Assembly: GCA_052389915.1 (NCBI GenBank)
Contig: JBQTHL010000013.1
Location: forward strand, 1 to 64,000
Direction: 5' to 3'
Length of the DNA stretch: 64,000 bases
Source of the DNA: Panacagrimonas sp052389915
GTDB lineage: Bacteria; Pseudomonadota; Gammaproteobacteria; Nevskiales; Nevskiaceae
The notes under the pieces were generated by a model, which saw only the letters and a list, made by a program, of their open reading frames with translations, was not told where the DNA came from and ran no database searches. Below are positions 7,304 to 16,746 of the stretch, in pieces (position 1 is the first letter of the stretch; every line of letters begins with the position of its first letter). Both the position numbers and the translations under genes were made by a program.

Positions 7304-9282
7304 TTGCAGAGTTGGGCCACTTCGCACTGTGGCTGGCGCTGGCAGTTGCGCTAGTGCAGGCGGTGGTGCCGACGGTCGGCTATGCCCGGCGAAACCTGCG
7401 CTGGATGGCGCTGGCCACCACTGCGGCGCAGACGCAGTTCGCGTTGGTGCTGGTCGCGTATTTCTGCCTGAGCCATGTGTTCTGGATGAACGATTTTTCG
7501 GTCGCCTACGTGGCGGCCAATTCGCATAGCCAGTTGCCGCTGATTTATCGACTCTCCGCCGTCTGGGGAGCGCACGAGGGCTCCCTGCTGCTGTGGATGC
7601 TGATGCTGGCGGGCTGGAGTTTTGCCGTGTCCGTATTCAACCGCCGCCTCCCGTCCGAGGTGTCGAGCCTGGTGCTTGCGAGCCTGGGTGCGGTCAGCAT
7701 CGGGTTCCTGCTGTTCATGTTGCTCACGTCCAACCCTTTCGAGCGCAGCTTTCCGGTGCCGCTGGAAGGGCGCGATCTCAACCCGCTGCTGCAAGACCCC
7801 GGCCTCATCATCCATCCGCCCATGCTGTACATGGGCTATGTAGGTTTTTCGGTAGCGTTCGCATTCGCCATCGCGGCGCTGGTGACGGGCCGACTCGATG
7901 CGGCCTGGGCACGCTGGGCGCGGCCCTGGACCACGACCGCCTGGCTATTTCTCACGATGGGTATCACCTTGGGGTCGTGGTGGGCCTACAACGAACTCGG
8001 CTGGGGCGGCTGGTGGTTCTGGGATCCGGTGGAGAACGCGTCCTTCATGCCCTGGCTGGTGGGCACGGCGCTCATTCATTCGCTCGCGGTGACTGAGAAG
8101 CGCGGGTTGTTGCAGTCCTGGACCATCCTGCTGTCCATCGTCGCGTTCTCGCTGTCCTTGCTCGGCACCTTCCTTGTGCGCTCCGGTGTGCTGGTATCGG
8201 TGCACGCATTTGCGACTGACCCGGCACGCGGCGTTTTCATCCTCGCGTTTCTCGCGGCCGTGGTCGGCGGTGCGCTGACGCTCTACGCCGTGCGCGCGCC
8301 GCGACTCATTCGGCAAGGACAGATGGAGATGGCTTCGCGCGAAGGCTTCCTGCTGCTCAACAATGTGTTCCTGGTGACGGCGGCGGCAGCGGTGCTGCTG
8401 GGGACCTTGTACCCGCTGGCCATCGATGCGCTGGGCTTGGGGAAAATCTCGGTGGGACCGCCGTATTTCAATGCCGTATTCCTGCCGCTGATGGCGCCGC
8501 TCGCGGTGCTCGTCGGTCTGGCCGGCGTGATGTCTTGGAAGCGAGCGCGTCTTCGCGAGTCGCTGTGGCCGCTACGCTGGCTGGCGGTCGCGGCCGTCGT
8601 GATCGGCGTGGCCTTGCCCTTCGTGACGCAAGGGCGCGGTTCGCTTGCAGCCTCGGTTGGCGCGGCCCTGGCCGTCTGGGTACTCGCAACCAGTGTGCAA
8701 GAAGTCTGGAGACGTGCGCGCGCCAAGCCTTCCATGCTCACGGGACTACGCTCGGTACCACGTGGCGCCTGGGGCATGACGATGGCTCATTTCGGTTTGG
8801 GTGTCTGGACCTTGGGCGTTGCCTTCACTTCGACTTTCAGCGTCGAGAAAGACGTGCGCCTGTCACCAGGCGCGAGCGCCGATATCGGCCGCTACGCGTT
8901 CCGCTTCGATGGCGTCACACATGTGGAAGGTCCCAACTTCAAGTCCGACACGGGCAGCGTCGTGATCGAGCGCAACGGCCGCGAGATCGCGCGCCTGGCG
9001 CCGGAGAAGCGCCTGTATCCCTCGCAGGGCAGCGTGATGACCGAGGCCGCGGTGGATCACAACCCGCTGCGCGATCTGTACGTGGCACTGGGCGAGCCCA
9101 TCGACAAGAACAATGCAGCCGGCGACTGGGCGCTGCGCCTGTACTACAAGCCGATGATGCGGCTGGTGTGGCTGGGCGGGGTGTTGATGTTCTTCGGCGG
9201 AATTCTTGCGGCTTCGGATCGGCGTTATCGGCTGGCCCGCAAGGTCGAGACCAGCTTACCAGGCGGAGTTGCAGCCGCCTGA
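7300..9282 (+). CDS. ccmF: Cytochrome c heme lyase subunit CcmF
   Basis: 660-residue polytopic inner-membrane protein with about 14-15 hydrophobic segments, central to the heme ligation complex CcmFGH(I). The WWD domain reads GWGGWWFWDPVENAS (about 231-245), and the conserved heme-ligand regions HPPMLYMGY (about 172-180) and SVHAFATDP are visible. Length is normal. It overlaps ccmE and the downstream ccmG. Confidence 0.96.
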   Translation: MIAELGHFALWLALAVALVQAVVPTVGYARRNLRWMALATTAAQTQFALVLVAYFCLSHVFWMNDFSVAYVAANSHSQLPLIYRLSAVWGAHEGSLLLWMLMLAGWSFAVSVFNRRLPSEVSSLVLASLGAVSIGFLLFMLLTSNPFERSFPVPLEGRDLNPLLQDPGLIIHPPMLYMGYVGFSVAFAFAIAALVTGRLDAAWARWARPWTTTAWLFLTMGITLGSWWAYNELGWGGWWFWDPVENASFMPWLVGTALIHSLAVTEKRGLLQSWTILLSIVAFSLSLLGTFLVRSGVLVSVHAFATDPARGVFILAFLAAVVGGALTLYAVRAPRLIRQGQMEMASREGFLLLNNVFLVTAAAAVLLGTLYPLAIDALGLGKISVGPPYFNAVFLPLMAPLAVLVGLAGVMSWKRARLRESLWPLRWLAVAAVVIGVALPFVTQGRGSLAASVGAALAVWVLATSVQEVWRRARAKPSMLTGLRSVPRGAWGMTMAHFGLGVWTLGVAFTSTFSVEKDVRLSPGASADIGRYAFRFDGVTHVEGPNFKSDTGSVVIERNGREIARLAPEKRLYPSQGSVMTEAAVDHNPLRDLYVALGEPIDKNNAAGDWALRLYYKPMMRLVWLGGVLMFFGGILAASDRRYRLARKVETSLPGGVAAA

Positions 9283-9806
9283 TGCGTTATGCGATTCCCG
9301 CGTTGGTTTTGGTCGGCACGCTCGCGCTGCTGGGCTTTGGCTTGAAGCTCGATCCGCGCGAAGTACCGAGCCCGCTGATCGGCAAGCCCGCGCCGGCGTT
9401 CGAACTACCGCTGCTCGATTCCGAAGCGCAGACCCTGTCTCCTGCAAAGCTGGCAGGCCGGCCGGTGCTGGTGAATTTCTTCGCGAGCTGGTGCGAGGGT
9501 TGCCGGGTCGAACATCCGCTGCTGCTGAAGCTCGCGACCGAGCAGGGCGTCGAGATCATCGGCATGGACTACAAGGACGAGCCCGACGCGGCGCGTCTCT
9601 GGTTGAAGCGTCACGGCAACCCATATCGCACTGTCGCCATCGATCGAGAAGGCCGGGCCGGGCTCGACTGGGGCGTTTACGGCGTGCCGGAAACCTATGT
9701 GCTCGGCGCCGATGGAACGATTCTGTTCAAGCAGATCGGGCCGATGACGCCGGAGGCCTGGGAGCGGAGCATTCGGCCGCTGCTGGGAGCGACCCGTGGC
9801 GGTTGA
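9282..9806 (+). CDS. ccmG: Thiol:disulfide interchange protein CcmG/DsbE
   Basis: 174-residue membrane-anchored periplasmic thioredoxin that keeps apocytochrome c cysteines reduced. It has an N-terminal membrane anchor (about 4-20), the thioredoxin active site FFASWCEGCRVEHP (WCxxC, about 66-71), and the family cis-Pro segment GVYGVPETYVL. The ATG at 9282 overlaps the ccmF stop by one base, which fixes the start; a longer open frame upstream is a shadow of ccmF. Confidence 0.94.
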   Translation: MRYAIPALVLVGTLALLGFGLKLDPREVPSPLIGKPAPAFELPLLDSEAQTLSPAKLAGRPVLVNFFASWCEGCRVEHPLLLKLATEQGVEIIGMDYKDEPDAARLWLKRHGNPYRTVAIDREGRAGLDWGVYGVPETYVLGADGTILFKQIGPMTPEAWERSIRPLLGATRGG

Positions 9807-10269
9807 TCGCAGCGTCCCGGCGATGCGCGCAACGCTGATCGCACTAGTTATCGGATTCGCCTCCGTGGCCGCAGCACTCACACCACAGGAACAGGTCCTG
9901 ACGCCGCAGCAGGAGGCGCGCTATCGAAGCTTCATCCACGAGCTGCGCTGCCTGGTGTGCCAGAACCAGACCATCGCCGATTCCAATGCGGAACTGGCTG
10001 GCGATCTGCGCAACCAGGTTCACGCGCTCATCGCGGCGGGCCAGACCGACGCGGAGATTCATCGCTACGTCACCGACCGCTATGGCGACTTCGTGCTGTA
10101 CAAGCCGCCCTTGTCCTGGCGCACGCTGATGTTGTGGGCCGGACCCTTTCTGCTGCTGCTGGGTGCACTGGTTTTTGCCTTTCGACTGATGCGCCGTCGC
10201 ACCGTGGTCGCGGACACCGCGCCAGTGGATAGGAAGCAATTGAATCGCCTGCTGGACGAGGAACGCTGA
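9796..10269 (+). CDS. ccmH: Cytochrome c-type biogenesis protein CcmH (CcmL-type)
   Basis: 157-residue thiol-disulfide protein that presents apocytochrome c to CcmF. The hallmark motif LRCLVCQNQ (about 51-59) is intact, followed by AGDLRNQVHALI and one C-terminal membrane helix (about 110-130). The GTG start at 9796 overlaps ccmG by 11 bases; an ATG at 9823 is an alternative that would start nearer the signal peptide. A separate ccmI follows, so this is the short CcmH form. Confidence 0.93.
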   Translation: MAVDRSVPAMRATLIALVIGFASVAAALTPQEQVLTPQQEARYRSFIHELRCLVCQNQTIADSNAELAGDLRNQVHALIAAGQTDAEIHRYVTDRYGDFVLYKPPLSWRTLMLWAGPFLLLLGALVFAFRLMRRRTVVADTAPVDRKQLNRLLDEER

Positions 10270-11492
10270 TGGCGCTGGCCTTCGTGATCGTGATGACGCT
10301 GGCCTGCATCGCGTGGACGACGCGGCCGCTGTGGCGCGGGCATATCGAATCCGGCTTGCGCCGTCGCGCCGCCAACGTGGCGGCTTATCGACAGCGTCTG
10401 GCCGAACTTGAAGTGGACCGCGCCGCGGGACTGGTCGATGCCGATACTGCTGCCGGCCTGAAAACCGAGCTCGACAGCCGTCTTCTGTTCGACGCGGAAC
10501 CGGTCGATGCTCCGGTCGTCGGCACCGCGCGAAGCGGCTTGCTGAGCGGGGTGCTCGGCGTGTTCCTGCTCGCGGCCGCGGTGCTCGGTTACTTCGGCAG
10601 CGGAAGCTGGAAAGTGCAGCAGCAGGTTGCGGCTGGCCCGGGCGCCGGCAATCTCAAGCCGGAGTCGGTCGAAGCGATGGTGGATACGCTGGCCAGGCGG
10701 CTGGAACAGAATCCGCAGGATGTGAATGGCTGGGCCTTGCTCGGCCGCTCGTATTTCGTGATGGGCCGCTACGCCGATGCCGCCAAGGCTTACGCCACGG
10801 GCAGCAAGCTGGTGGGTGAGCAGGAGCCGGACCTGCTGGTCGACGAGGGCGAAGCCCTGGGTCTGGCCCGCGACCGCGACCTCCTCGGTCGTCCGCAGGA
10901 ACTGTTCGCCGCGGCCCTCGCGCTGGCGCCGCGACACGGCAAGGCGTTGTGGTATGCCGGTCTCGCGGCCGAGCAGGCCGGAAATGAGCCGCAGGCGCGC
11001 GCGCACTGGGTCGAGCTTTCAAAGCAGGAATTACCGCCGGAACTGCGCGCCGTTCTGGATGAACGTCTGGCTTCGGGTGCGAGTGGGGCGCCTGCGGTAC
11101 CGGTGGCTTCGGCCCCACCGGCTCCCGCAGCGGTCGCCTCCGCGCCGGTGCTGCAACTGGCGGTCAGCCTCTCGCCGCAACTCGCTAGCCAAGTTCCGGC
11201 CGACGCCACGCTCTTTGTGTTCGCCAAGGCCGAGTCGGGGCCACCGATGCCGCTGGCCGTGTATCGCGGCAAGGCGTCCGAGTTGCCGCGTCAAGTCAGG
11301 CTCGACGACAGCATGGCCATGATGCCGGCGGCCAAGCTGTCGAATTTCGACCGCTGGGTCGTGACCGCGCGCGTCAGCCGTGGAGGCGGTGTACAGGCGA
11401 TGTCGGGCGACATGCAGGGCAGCCTGACCGTGGCGCGGAGCGAGCTTGGCATCGCTGCGCTGGAACTGGTCATCGACCAGGTCGTACCGTGA
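10269..11492 (+). CDS. ccmI: Cytochrome c biogenesis protein CcmI with TPR domain
   Basis: 407-residue apocytochrome c chaperone. Two membrane helices lie at about 2-18 and 90-112, separated by a cytoplasmic coiled region (RRAANVAAYRQRLAELEVDR). A periplasmic TPR region follows (about 130-260, including DVNGWALLGRSYFVMGRYADA). An Ala/Pro-rich linker (about 275-300) leads to a C-terminal beta domain (SLSPQLASQVPADATLFVFA). The ATG overlaps the ccmH stop. It is the last ccm gene. Confidence 0.9.
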   Translation: MALAFVIVMTLACIAWTTRPLWRGHIESGLRRRAANVAAYRQRLAELEVDRAAGLVDADTAAGLKTELDSRLLFDAEPVDAPVVGTARSGLLSGVLGVFLLAAAVLGYFGSGSWKVQQQVAAGPGAGNLKPESVEAMVDTLARRLEQNPQDVNGWALLGRSYFVMGRYADAAKAYATGSKLVGEQEPDLLVDEGEALGLARDRDLLGRPQELFAAALALAPRHGKALWYAGLAAEQAGNEPQARAHWVELSKQELPPELRAVLDERLASGASGAPAVPVASAPPAPAAVASAPVLQLAVSLSPQLASQVPADATLFVFAKAESGPPMPLAVYRGKASELPRQVRLDDSMAMMPAAKLSNFDRWVVTARVSRGGGVQAMSGDMQGSLTVARSELGIAALELVIDQVVP

Positions 11493-12391
11493 GCCCACGA
11501 GAAGTCAAAGCTTTTGATGTTGCGTTGAAGCCCCCGTACCCAATGACCGACACCCTGCTCCAGCTTCCCAGCGCACCCGGCCTCTATATCCGCGCGCTCG
11601 GAACGATGCGGCGCAAGCCGGGCAAGAACATCCGCATTCCGCAGCTGGAGGTACGGGTTCACGCCGTCCAGGCTTCGCCGTCGAAGCTGGAGGCCTACCG
11701 CGAGATTTGCGGGTTCGAATATTCGCCGTATCTGCCGATCACCTATCCGCAGGTTCAGGCCGCGGCGTTGCACCTGTGGCTGATGCTGCGGCCGGAATTT
11801 CCGATTCCGCTGCTGGGCATCGTGCACCTGCGCAATCGTTTCGAGATGCTCAGGCCCATGCCCGCAGGCGAGGCCTACGAGGTGCGTGCCGCGCTGGTGG
11901 ACGGCCGGCGTACGCACCAGGGCTACGAGTTCGACCTCCTGACCGAATACTCGACCACGGAAGGCGAGGTGGTGTACCGCGCGCTGATGACGCCGCTGTA
12001 CCGGATGAAGTCCGACGAGGCGCGCCCCAAGCCGTCGCCCGCGCCAACAGGGCTGGCGGAGTACCGCAGCTTCGAGGTGCCGGCCGATATCGGCCGACGT
12101 TACGCGCCCATTGCCGGCGACTTCAATCCCATCCACCTGTCCGCGCTGACCGCAAAGGCCTTCGGCTTTCCGCGCGCCATCGCGCACGGCATGTGGGCGC
12201 TGGCGCGGGCGACGGCATTGCTGGAATCGGCGCATGGCAGTGCCATCCGGACCCTGAACATGCAGTTCCGTCAGCCCTTGCTGCTACCGGGAAAAGTGGC
12301 GCTGAAGTTGGAGGCGCAGGGAGCGGGACTTGATTTCGCCCTGCTGTCACGCACCTCTGACAAGGTGCACTTCACCGGCGCCGCGCACTAG
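11489..12391 (+). CDS. MaoC-like (hot-dog fold) dehydratase
   Basis: 300-residue protein of the MaoC/R-hydratase superfamily. The C-terminal hot-dog domain contains the hydratase motif GDFNPIHLSALTAKAFGF followed by AHGMW (about 210-233), with the Asp and His expected for hydration of enoyl thioesters. The N-terminal half looks like a second, degenerate hot-dog domain (LGIVHLRNRFEML). The GTG at 11489 overlaps the ccmI stop, indicating coupling; the ATG at 11543 is an alternative. A link to cytochrome biogenesis is not obvious, so it probably belongs to fatty acid or polyketide metabolism. Confidence 0.78.
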   Translation: MSPREVKAFDVALKPPYPMTDTLLQLPSAPGLYIRALGTMRRKPGKNIRIPQLEVRVHAVQASPSKLEAYREICGFEYSPYLPITYPQVQAAALHLWLMLRPEFPIPLLGIVHLRNRFEMLRPMPAGEAYEVRAALVDGRRTHQGYEFDLLTEYSTTEGEVVYRALMTPLYRMKSDEARPKPSPAPTGLAEYRSFEVPADIGRRYAPIAGDFNPIHLSALTAKAFGFPRAIAHGMWALARATALLESAHGSAIRTLNMQFRQPLLLPGKVALKLEAQGAGLDFALLSRTSDKVHFTGAAH

Positions 12392-12507
12392 AAGATGCAC
12401 CCGCTGAGTGCGCGCCCTGCGACAGGAATCGCTGCAATCCACCCCATGAGCCCCTAGACTATTTCGCCGATTTGCCGGGTGGCCGCGAGCAGACGGCCCG
12501 GGAGCTA

Positions 12508-12771
12508 GGGCGTGTTAACCATCATTTGATCGCCGCGTTGCCCCTGGATTTTCGTGAGGCAAGGCGCGAGGAGAGAAGTTTGCAGATGCAAATGAACGAC
12601 GAGCAACGCAGCATCACGGAGAATCCTGGGGCAACCCTCCGGGGCGGGGCCGTTTTCGCGCATCGCTGCGTCTCTCCCTCCTCATGTATGTCCAATACAC
12701 TTCGTCGGTCGTTCCTGGCGCTGCGCGAAAACGACCCACGCCGCGACGACCAAATGATGGTTAACACGCCC
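12508..12771. mobile_element. MITE-like element with 30-base terminal inverted repeats
   Basis: The 264-base element sits in a 421-base gene-free gap before galU. Its ends are inverted repeats: 21 bases match perfectly (GGGCGTGTTAACCATCATTT plus G), then the match continues to about 30 bases with two mismatches. It is flanked on both sides by TA (12506-12507 and 12772-12773), which looks like a target-site duplication. It encodes no transposase. The rest of the gap (12392-12505 and 12772-12812) holds nothing recognisable beyond the galU leader. Confidence 0.75.
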
Positions 12772-12812
12772 TAGGCCCGGCGACCCAAGTTATTCGACAG
12801 GAACACCAGAGC

Positions 12813-13718
12813 ATGCGTATCCGCAAAGCCGTATTCCCCGTTGCCGGCATGGGCACACGTTTTCTTCCCGCCACCAAGGCGAGCGCGAAGGAAATGCTGC
12901 CGGTGGTGGACAAGCCCCTGATCCAGTACGCGGTGCAGGAGGCGATCAGCGCCGGTGCCGAGGAGCTGATCTTCATCACCGGCCGCTCGAAGAATTCCAT
13001 CATGGATCACTTCGACAAGGCCTATGAGTTGGAGGCGGAACTGGCGCAGCGCGGCAAGGAGCAGCTTCTGCAATTGGTGCAGGAGATTCTGCCGCCGGGC
13101 ATCACCTGCATCTACATCCGCCAAGCCGAGGCGCTCGGCTTGGGGCACGCCGTGCTCTGTGCTTGGCCGGCGGTGGGCGACGAGGACTTCTCCGTGATCT
13201 TGGCGGACGATCTCATCGACGGCCGCCTGCGCCCCTGCCTTGCACAGATGCAGCGCGTGTACCAAGAGTATGGCACCAGCGTGATCGCCTGCGAGCGCGT
13301 GCCCAAGGCCGAGATTTCCGGCTACGGCTGCGTGGATGTGCAGCCGGTCGGGCCGGGGCTGGGCGAGATTCGCGCGATTGTCGAAAAACCCAAACCCGAA
13401 GAAGCGCCGAGCAATCTCGCGGTGGTCGGCCGCTACATCCTGACGCCGCGCATCTTCAAGCTGCTGGAACGCACGCCGCGCGGCAAGGGCGGCGAAATCC
13501 AGTTGACCGACGCCATCAGCATGATGATTCAGGAGCAGACCGTGCTGGCCTACGAGTTCGAAGGCACGCGTTACGACTGCGGCTCCAAGCTGGGGTACCT
13601 GAAGGCCAACATCGAATACGGGCTCAAGCACCCGGAACTGGCGACGGACTTCCGCGCCTATCTCGAAGACCTCACCGGCTCCTGGACGCGGGAGCAGCCG
13701 CGCAAGACCGGGACGTAA
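12813..13718 (+). CDS. galU: UTP--glucose-1-phosphate uridylyltransferase
   Basis: 301-residue enzyme making UDP-glucose for polysaccharide and LPS synthesis. The N-terminal nucleotidyltransferase motif FPVAGMGTRFLPATKASAKE (about 7-26) and KPLIQYAVQEAISAG are characteristic, as are ILADDLIDG and VEKPKPEEAPSNLAVVGRYI. Length is normal. It lies only 12 bases upstream of sucA, an uncommon neighbour, and 41 bases after the MITE-like element, which could have altered its promoter region. Confidence 0.96.
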   Translation: MRIRKAVFPVAGMGTRFLPATKASAKEMLPVVDKPLIQYAVQEAISAGAEELIFITGRSKNSIMDHFDKAYELEAELAQRGKEQLLQLVQEILPPGITCIYIRQAEALGLGHAVLCAWPAVGDEDFSVILADDLIDGRLRPCLAQMQRVYQEYGTSVIACERVPKAEISGYGCVDVQPVGPGLGEIRAIVEKPKPEEAPSNLAVVGRYILTPRIFKLLERTPRGKGGEIQLTDAISMMIQEQTVLAYEFEGTRYDCGSKLGYLKANIEYGLKHPELATDFRAYLEDLTGSWTREQPRKTGT

Positions 13719-13730
13719 GAGACGCGTCAC

Positions 13731-16595
13731 ATGACTTCCAGCAAATACCAGAGCTACATCGCCTCGTCCTCAATCTCCGGCAGCAACGCCGCCTTCGTCG
13801 AGGCTTACTACGAAGAATTCCTGGAAGACCCGGAGTCGGTCGAGCCCTCGTGGCGCGCCTACTTCCGCAACATCCAGGATCAGAACGCGCCGCGCGAAAT
13901 CGCGCATAGCGATGTGGTCGCGCGCTTCGAGGCGATCGCGCGCGACAAGCGGCCGGGTACCGTGGTGGTGGCCGACGGCGGCTTCGATGCACGTGCGGCG
14001 GAGAAGCAGGCCGCAGTGTTGAGGCTCATCAACTACTACCGCGTCCGAGGACATCAGGTTGCCCGGCTCGATCCGCTGGGCCTCGCACCCACCGACCTGA
14101 TTCCCGACCTCGATCCCGCGTTCCACGGCTTGACTGGCGCGGACATGGACACGGTGTTCAACACCGGTACCTTGGCCGTCGCCGACCGTCTGCCGCTGCG
14201 CGAGATTCTCAAGCTGCTCAAGGCCGTCTACGCCGACACAATCGGTGTCGAGTACATGTATCTCACCGAGACCACCGAGAAGCGCTGGGTGCAGAAGCGT
14301 CTCGAGATGGTTGCCTTCAAGCCCAAGCTGAGCGCGGAGCGCAAGAAAAGTACCTTGCTGCAACTGGTCGCGGCCGAAGGTCTTGAGCGTTACCTGCACA
14401 ACAAGTACGTCGGCCAGAAGCGCTTCTCGCTGGAAGGTGGCGACGCGCTGATTCCGGCGATGGACGAGGTGCTGCGCGCCTGCGCCGAGCGCGACGTGGA
14501 CGAGATCCTGATCGGCATGGCCCACCGCGGGCGCCTGAACATGCTTATCAACGTGCTCGGCAAATCGCCCAAGGATTTGTTCGCGGAATTCGAGGGCAAG
14601 TATTCGGCCGAGTCGCTGTCGCGCTCCGGCGACGTCAAGTACCACATGGGTTTTTCCACCGACGTGGAAGTGAGCGGCAAGCGCCTGCACATGGTGCTGG
14701 CGTTCAACCCCTCGCACTTGGAAATTGTGAACCCCGTGGTCGAGGGCAGCGTCAAGGCGCGCCAGACGCGGCGCAACGACGAGAAGGGCGAGCGCGTGGT
14801 GCCGGTGCTGATTCACGGCGATGCGGCTTTTGCCGGGCAGGGCGTCGTGATGGAGACCTTGCAGTTGTCCGACGCCAAGGGCTATGCGACCGGCGGCACA
14901 GTACACATCGTCGTCAACAACCAGATTGGATTTACGACGCCCAATCCGATCGAGGCGATTCCCGGAAAGGATTCGCGCACCTCGCGCTACTGCACCGACA
15001 TCGCCAAGATGCTGGAGTCGCCGGTGTTCCACGTGAACGGCGACGATCCCGAAGCGGTGGTGTTCGTCACGCGTCTGGCGATGGACTTCCGCAACGAATT
15101 CCACAAGGACGTGATCGTCGATATCTGCTGCTACCGCCGCCTGGGCCACAACGAGGCCGACGAGCCCTCCGTCACCAGCCCGGTGATGTACGAGAAGATC
15201 AAGAAGCACCCGTCGCCGCTGGCAATCTACGCCAAGAAGCTAGAAGAGGAAGGCGCCGTCGCCAAGGGCGAGGCCGAGGAACTGGTGAAGCGTTATCGCA
15301 CCGGTCTGGACCAGGGCGAGAACATCGCCCGCACGACGCTCGGGCTGGTCGGCAACAAGCACACGGTCAACTGGAGCAACTACGGCAAGGGCACCTGGGA
15401 TACGCCGGCCGACACCGCGGTAAAGGTGGAGTTGCTGCGATCCCTGCACGAACGCGTCACGAAACTGCCGGATGGCTTCACCCTGCACGCGCGCGTGCAG
15501 AAGATTGCGGAAGACCGCGCGAAGATGGCCGCGGGCGAACTGCCGATGGACTGGGGCTTTGCCGAAACCATGGCCTACGCCACCTTGGTGAACGAGGGTT
15601 TCTCGGTACGCCTGTCCGGCCAGGACGTGCGCCGCGGCACCTTCTTCCACCGCCACGTCACCGTGCACGACGCGAAGAACGGCCAGCGCTACACGCCGCT
15701 GCGGCACCTGGATGCGGACAAGCATCGCTATGTGGTCAACGACACCTTGCTGTCGGAAGTCGGCGTGCTCGGTTTCGAGTACGGCTACTCCACCACCGAC
15801 CCCGACACCCTGGTGATCTGGGAAGCGCAGTTCGGCGACTTCGCCAACGGCGCGCAGGTCTTGTTCGACCAGTTCATCGCCAGCGGCTTTGCCAAGTGGG
15901 GCCGGCTGTGCGGGCTCACCGTGTTCCTGCCGCATGGCTACGAAGGACAGGGGCCCGAACATTCGTCCGGCCGTCTCGAGCGCTGGTTGCAGTTGTGCGC
16001 CGAAAACAATCAGCAGGTCGTGGTGCCTTCGACGCCAGCGCAGATGTTCCACATGCTGCGCCGGCAGATGAAGCGCAGCGCGCGTCTGCCGCTGATCGTG
16101 ATGACGCCCAAATCCCTGCTGCGACATCCGCTGTCGGTGTCGAGCCTGGACGATCTCAGCAAGGGCCGCTTCCAGCCGATCATTCCCGAAGTCGAGGCGC
16201 TGGACACGAGCACCGTCAAGCGCCTGGTGTTCTGCTCCGGCAAGGTTTATTTCGACCTGGTGCAGACGCGCGCCAAGGAGAAGATCGGCGATGTCGCCAT
16301 CGTGCGCATCGAGCAGATCTACCCCTTCCCACGCGAGGATTACGAGGCCGCGCTGGCCCGGTATCCCAACGTCAAGGAAGTGGTCTGGTGTCAGGAAGAA
16401 CCTGAGAACCAGGGCGCGTGGTACCAGATCAAGCATCGCTTGCAGATTTACCTGCAACCGCAACACCAGATGTTCTACGCCACGCGTCCCGGCATGGCCA
16501 CGACCGCAGGCGGATATCTGAAGGTGCACAACAAGGAACAGGAAGAGCTGGTCCGCGAGGCGCTCACCGGCGGCAAGCCGGTGAAGGGCGGCTAG
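13731..16595 (+). CDS. sucA: 2-oxoglutarate dehydrogenase E1 component
   Basis: 954-residue thiamine-diphosphate enzyme of the TCA cycle that decarboxylates 2-oxoglutarate and transfers the succinyl group to lipoyl-E2. The N-terminal segment SNAAFVEAYYEEFLEDPESV is the OGDH-specific E2-binding element. The active-site region has GMAHRGRLNMLINVLGKSP, HGDAAFAGQGVVMETLQLS and NNQIGFTTPNP, which bind ThDP and Mg. Length is typical. It is followed by sucB after a 151-base gap containing an inverted repeat. Confidence 0.97.
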   Translation: MTSSKYQSYIASSSISGSNAAFVEAYYEEFLEDPESVEPSWRAYFRNIQDQNAPREIAHSDVVARFEAIARDKRPGTVVVADGGFDARAAEKQAAVLRLINYYRVRGHQVARLDPLGLAPTDLIPDLDPAFHGLTGADMDTVFNTGTLAVADRLPLREILKLLKAVYADTIGVEYMYLTETTEKRWVQKRLEMVAFKPKLSAERKKSTLLQLVAAEGLERYLHNKYVGQKRFSLEGGDALIPAMDEVLRACAERDVDEILIGMAHRGRLNMLINVLGKSPKDLFAEFEGKYSAESLSRSGDVKYHMGFSTDVEVSGKRLHMVLAFNPSHLEIVNPVVEGSVKARQTRRNDEKGERVVPVLIHGDAAFAGQGVVMETLQLSDAKGYATGGTVHIVVNNQIGFTTPNPIEAIPGKDSRTSRYCTDIAKMLESPVFHVNGDDPEAVVFVTRLAMDFRNEFHKDVIVDICCYRRLGHNEADEPSVTSPVMYEKIKKHPSPLAIYAKKLEEEGAVAKGEAEELVKRYRTGLDQGENIARTTLGLVGNKHTVNWSNYGKGTWDTPADTAVKVELLRSLHERVTKLPDGFTLHARVQKIAEDRAKMAAGELPMDWGFAETMAYATLVNEGFSVRLSGQDVRRGTFFHRHVTVHDAKNGQRYTPLRHLDADKHRYVVNDTLLSEVGVLGFEYGYSTTDPDTLVIWEAQFGDFANGAQVLFDQFIASGFAKWGRLCGLTVFLPHGYEGQGPEHSSGRLERWLQLCAENNQQVVVPSTPAQMFHMLRRQMKRSARLPLIVMTPKSLLRHPLSVSSLDDLSKGRFQPIIPEVEALDTSTVKRLVFCSGKVYFDLVQTRAKEKIGDVAIVRIEQIYPFPREDYEAALARYPNVKEVVWCQEEPENQGAWYQIKHRLQIYLQPQHQMFYATRPGMATTAGGYLKVHNKEQEELVREALTGGKPVKGG

Positions 16596-16606
16596 CCAAC
16601 ACGCAA

Positions 16607-16687
16607 TGTCATCCTGAGCGGAGCGAAGGATCTACTCAGAACATGACGCGGCCGGGGAGAAGATTCTTCGCTTCGCTCAGAATGACA
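16607..16687. repeat. Inverted repeat between sucA and sucB
   Basis: The left arm TGTCATCCTGAGCGGAGCGA (continuing AGGATCT) and the right arm AAGATTCTTCGCTTCGCTCA (continuing GAATGACA) are near-perfect reverse complements of about 26 bases. The motif resembles a widespread intergenic repeat in environmental bacteria. A long stem here could partly terminate or process the sucA-sucB transcript. Confidence 0.7.
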
Positions 16688-16746
16688 GATGATATTTAAA
16701 CGGGCGGTGCTCCGACGCGCCGCATTACAAAAAGAGAATCAGAAGA

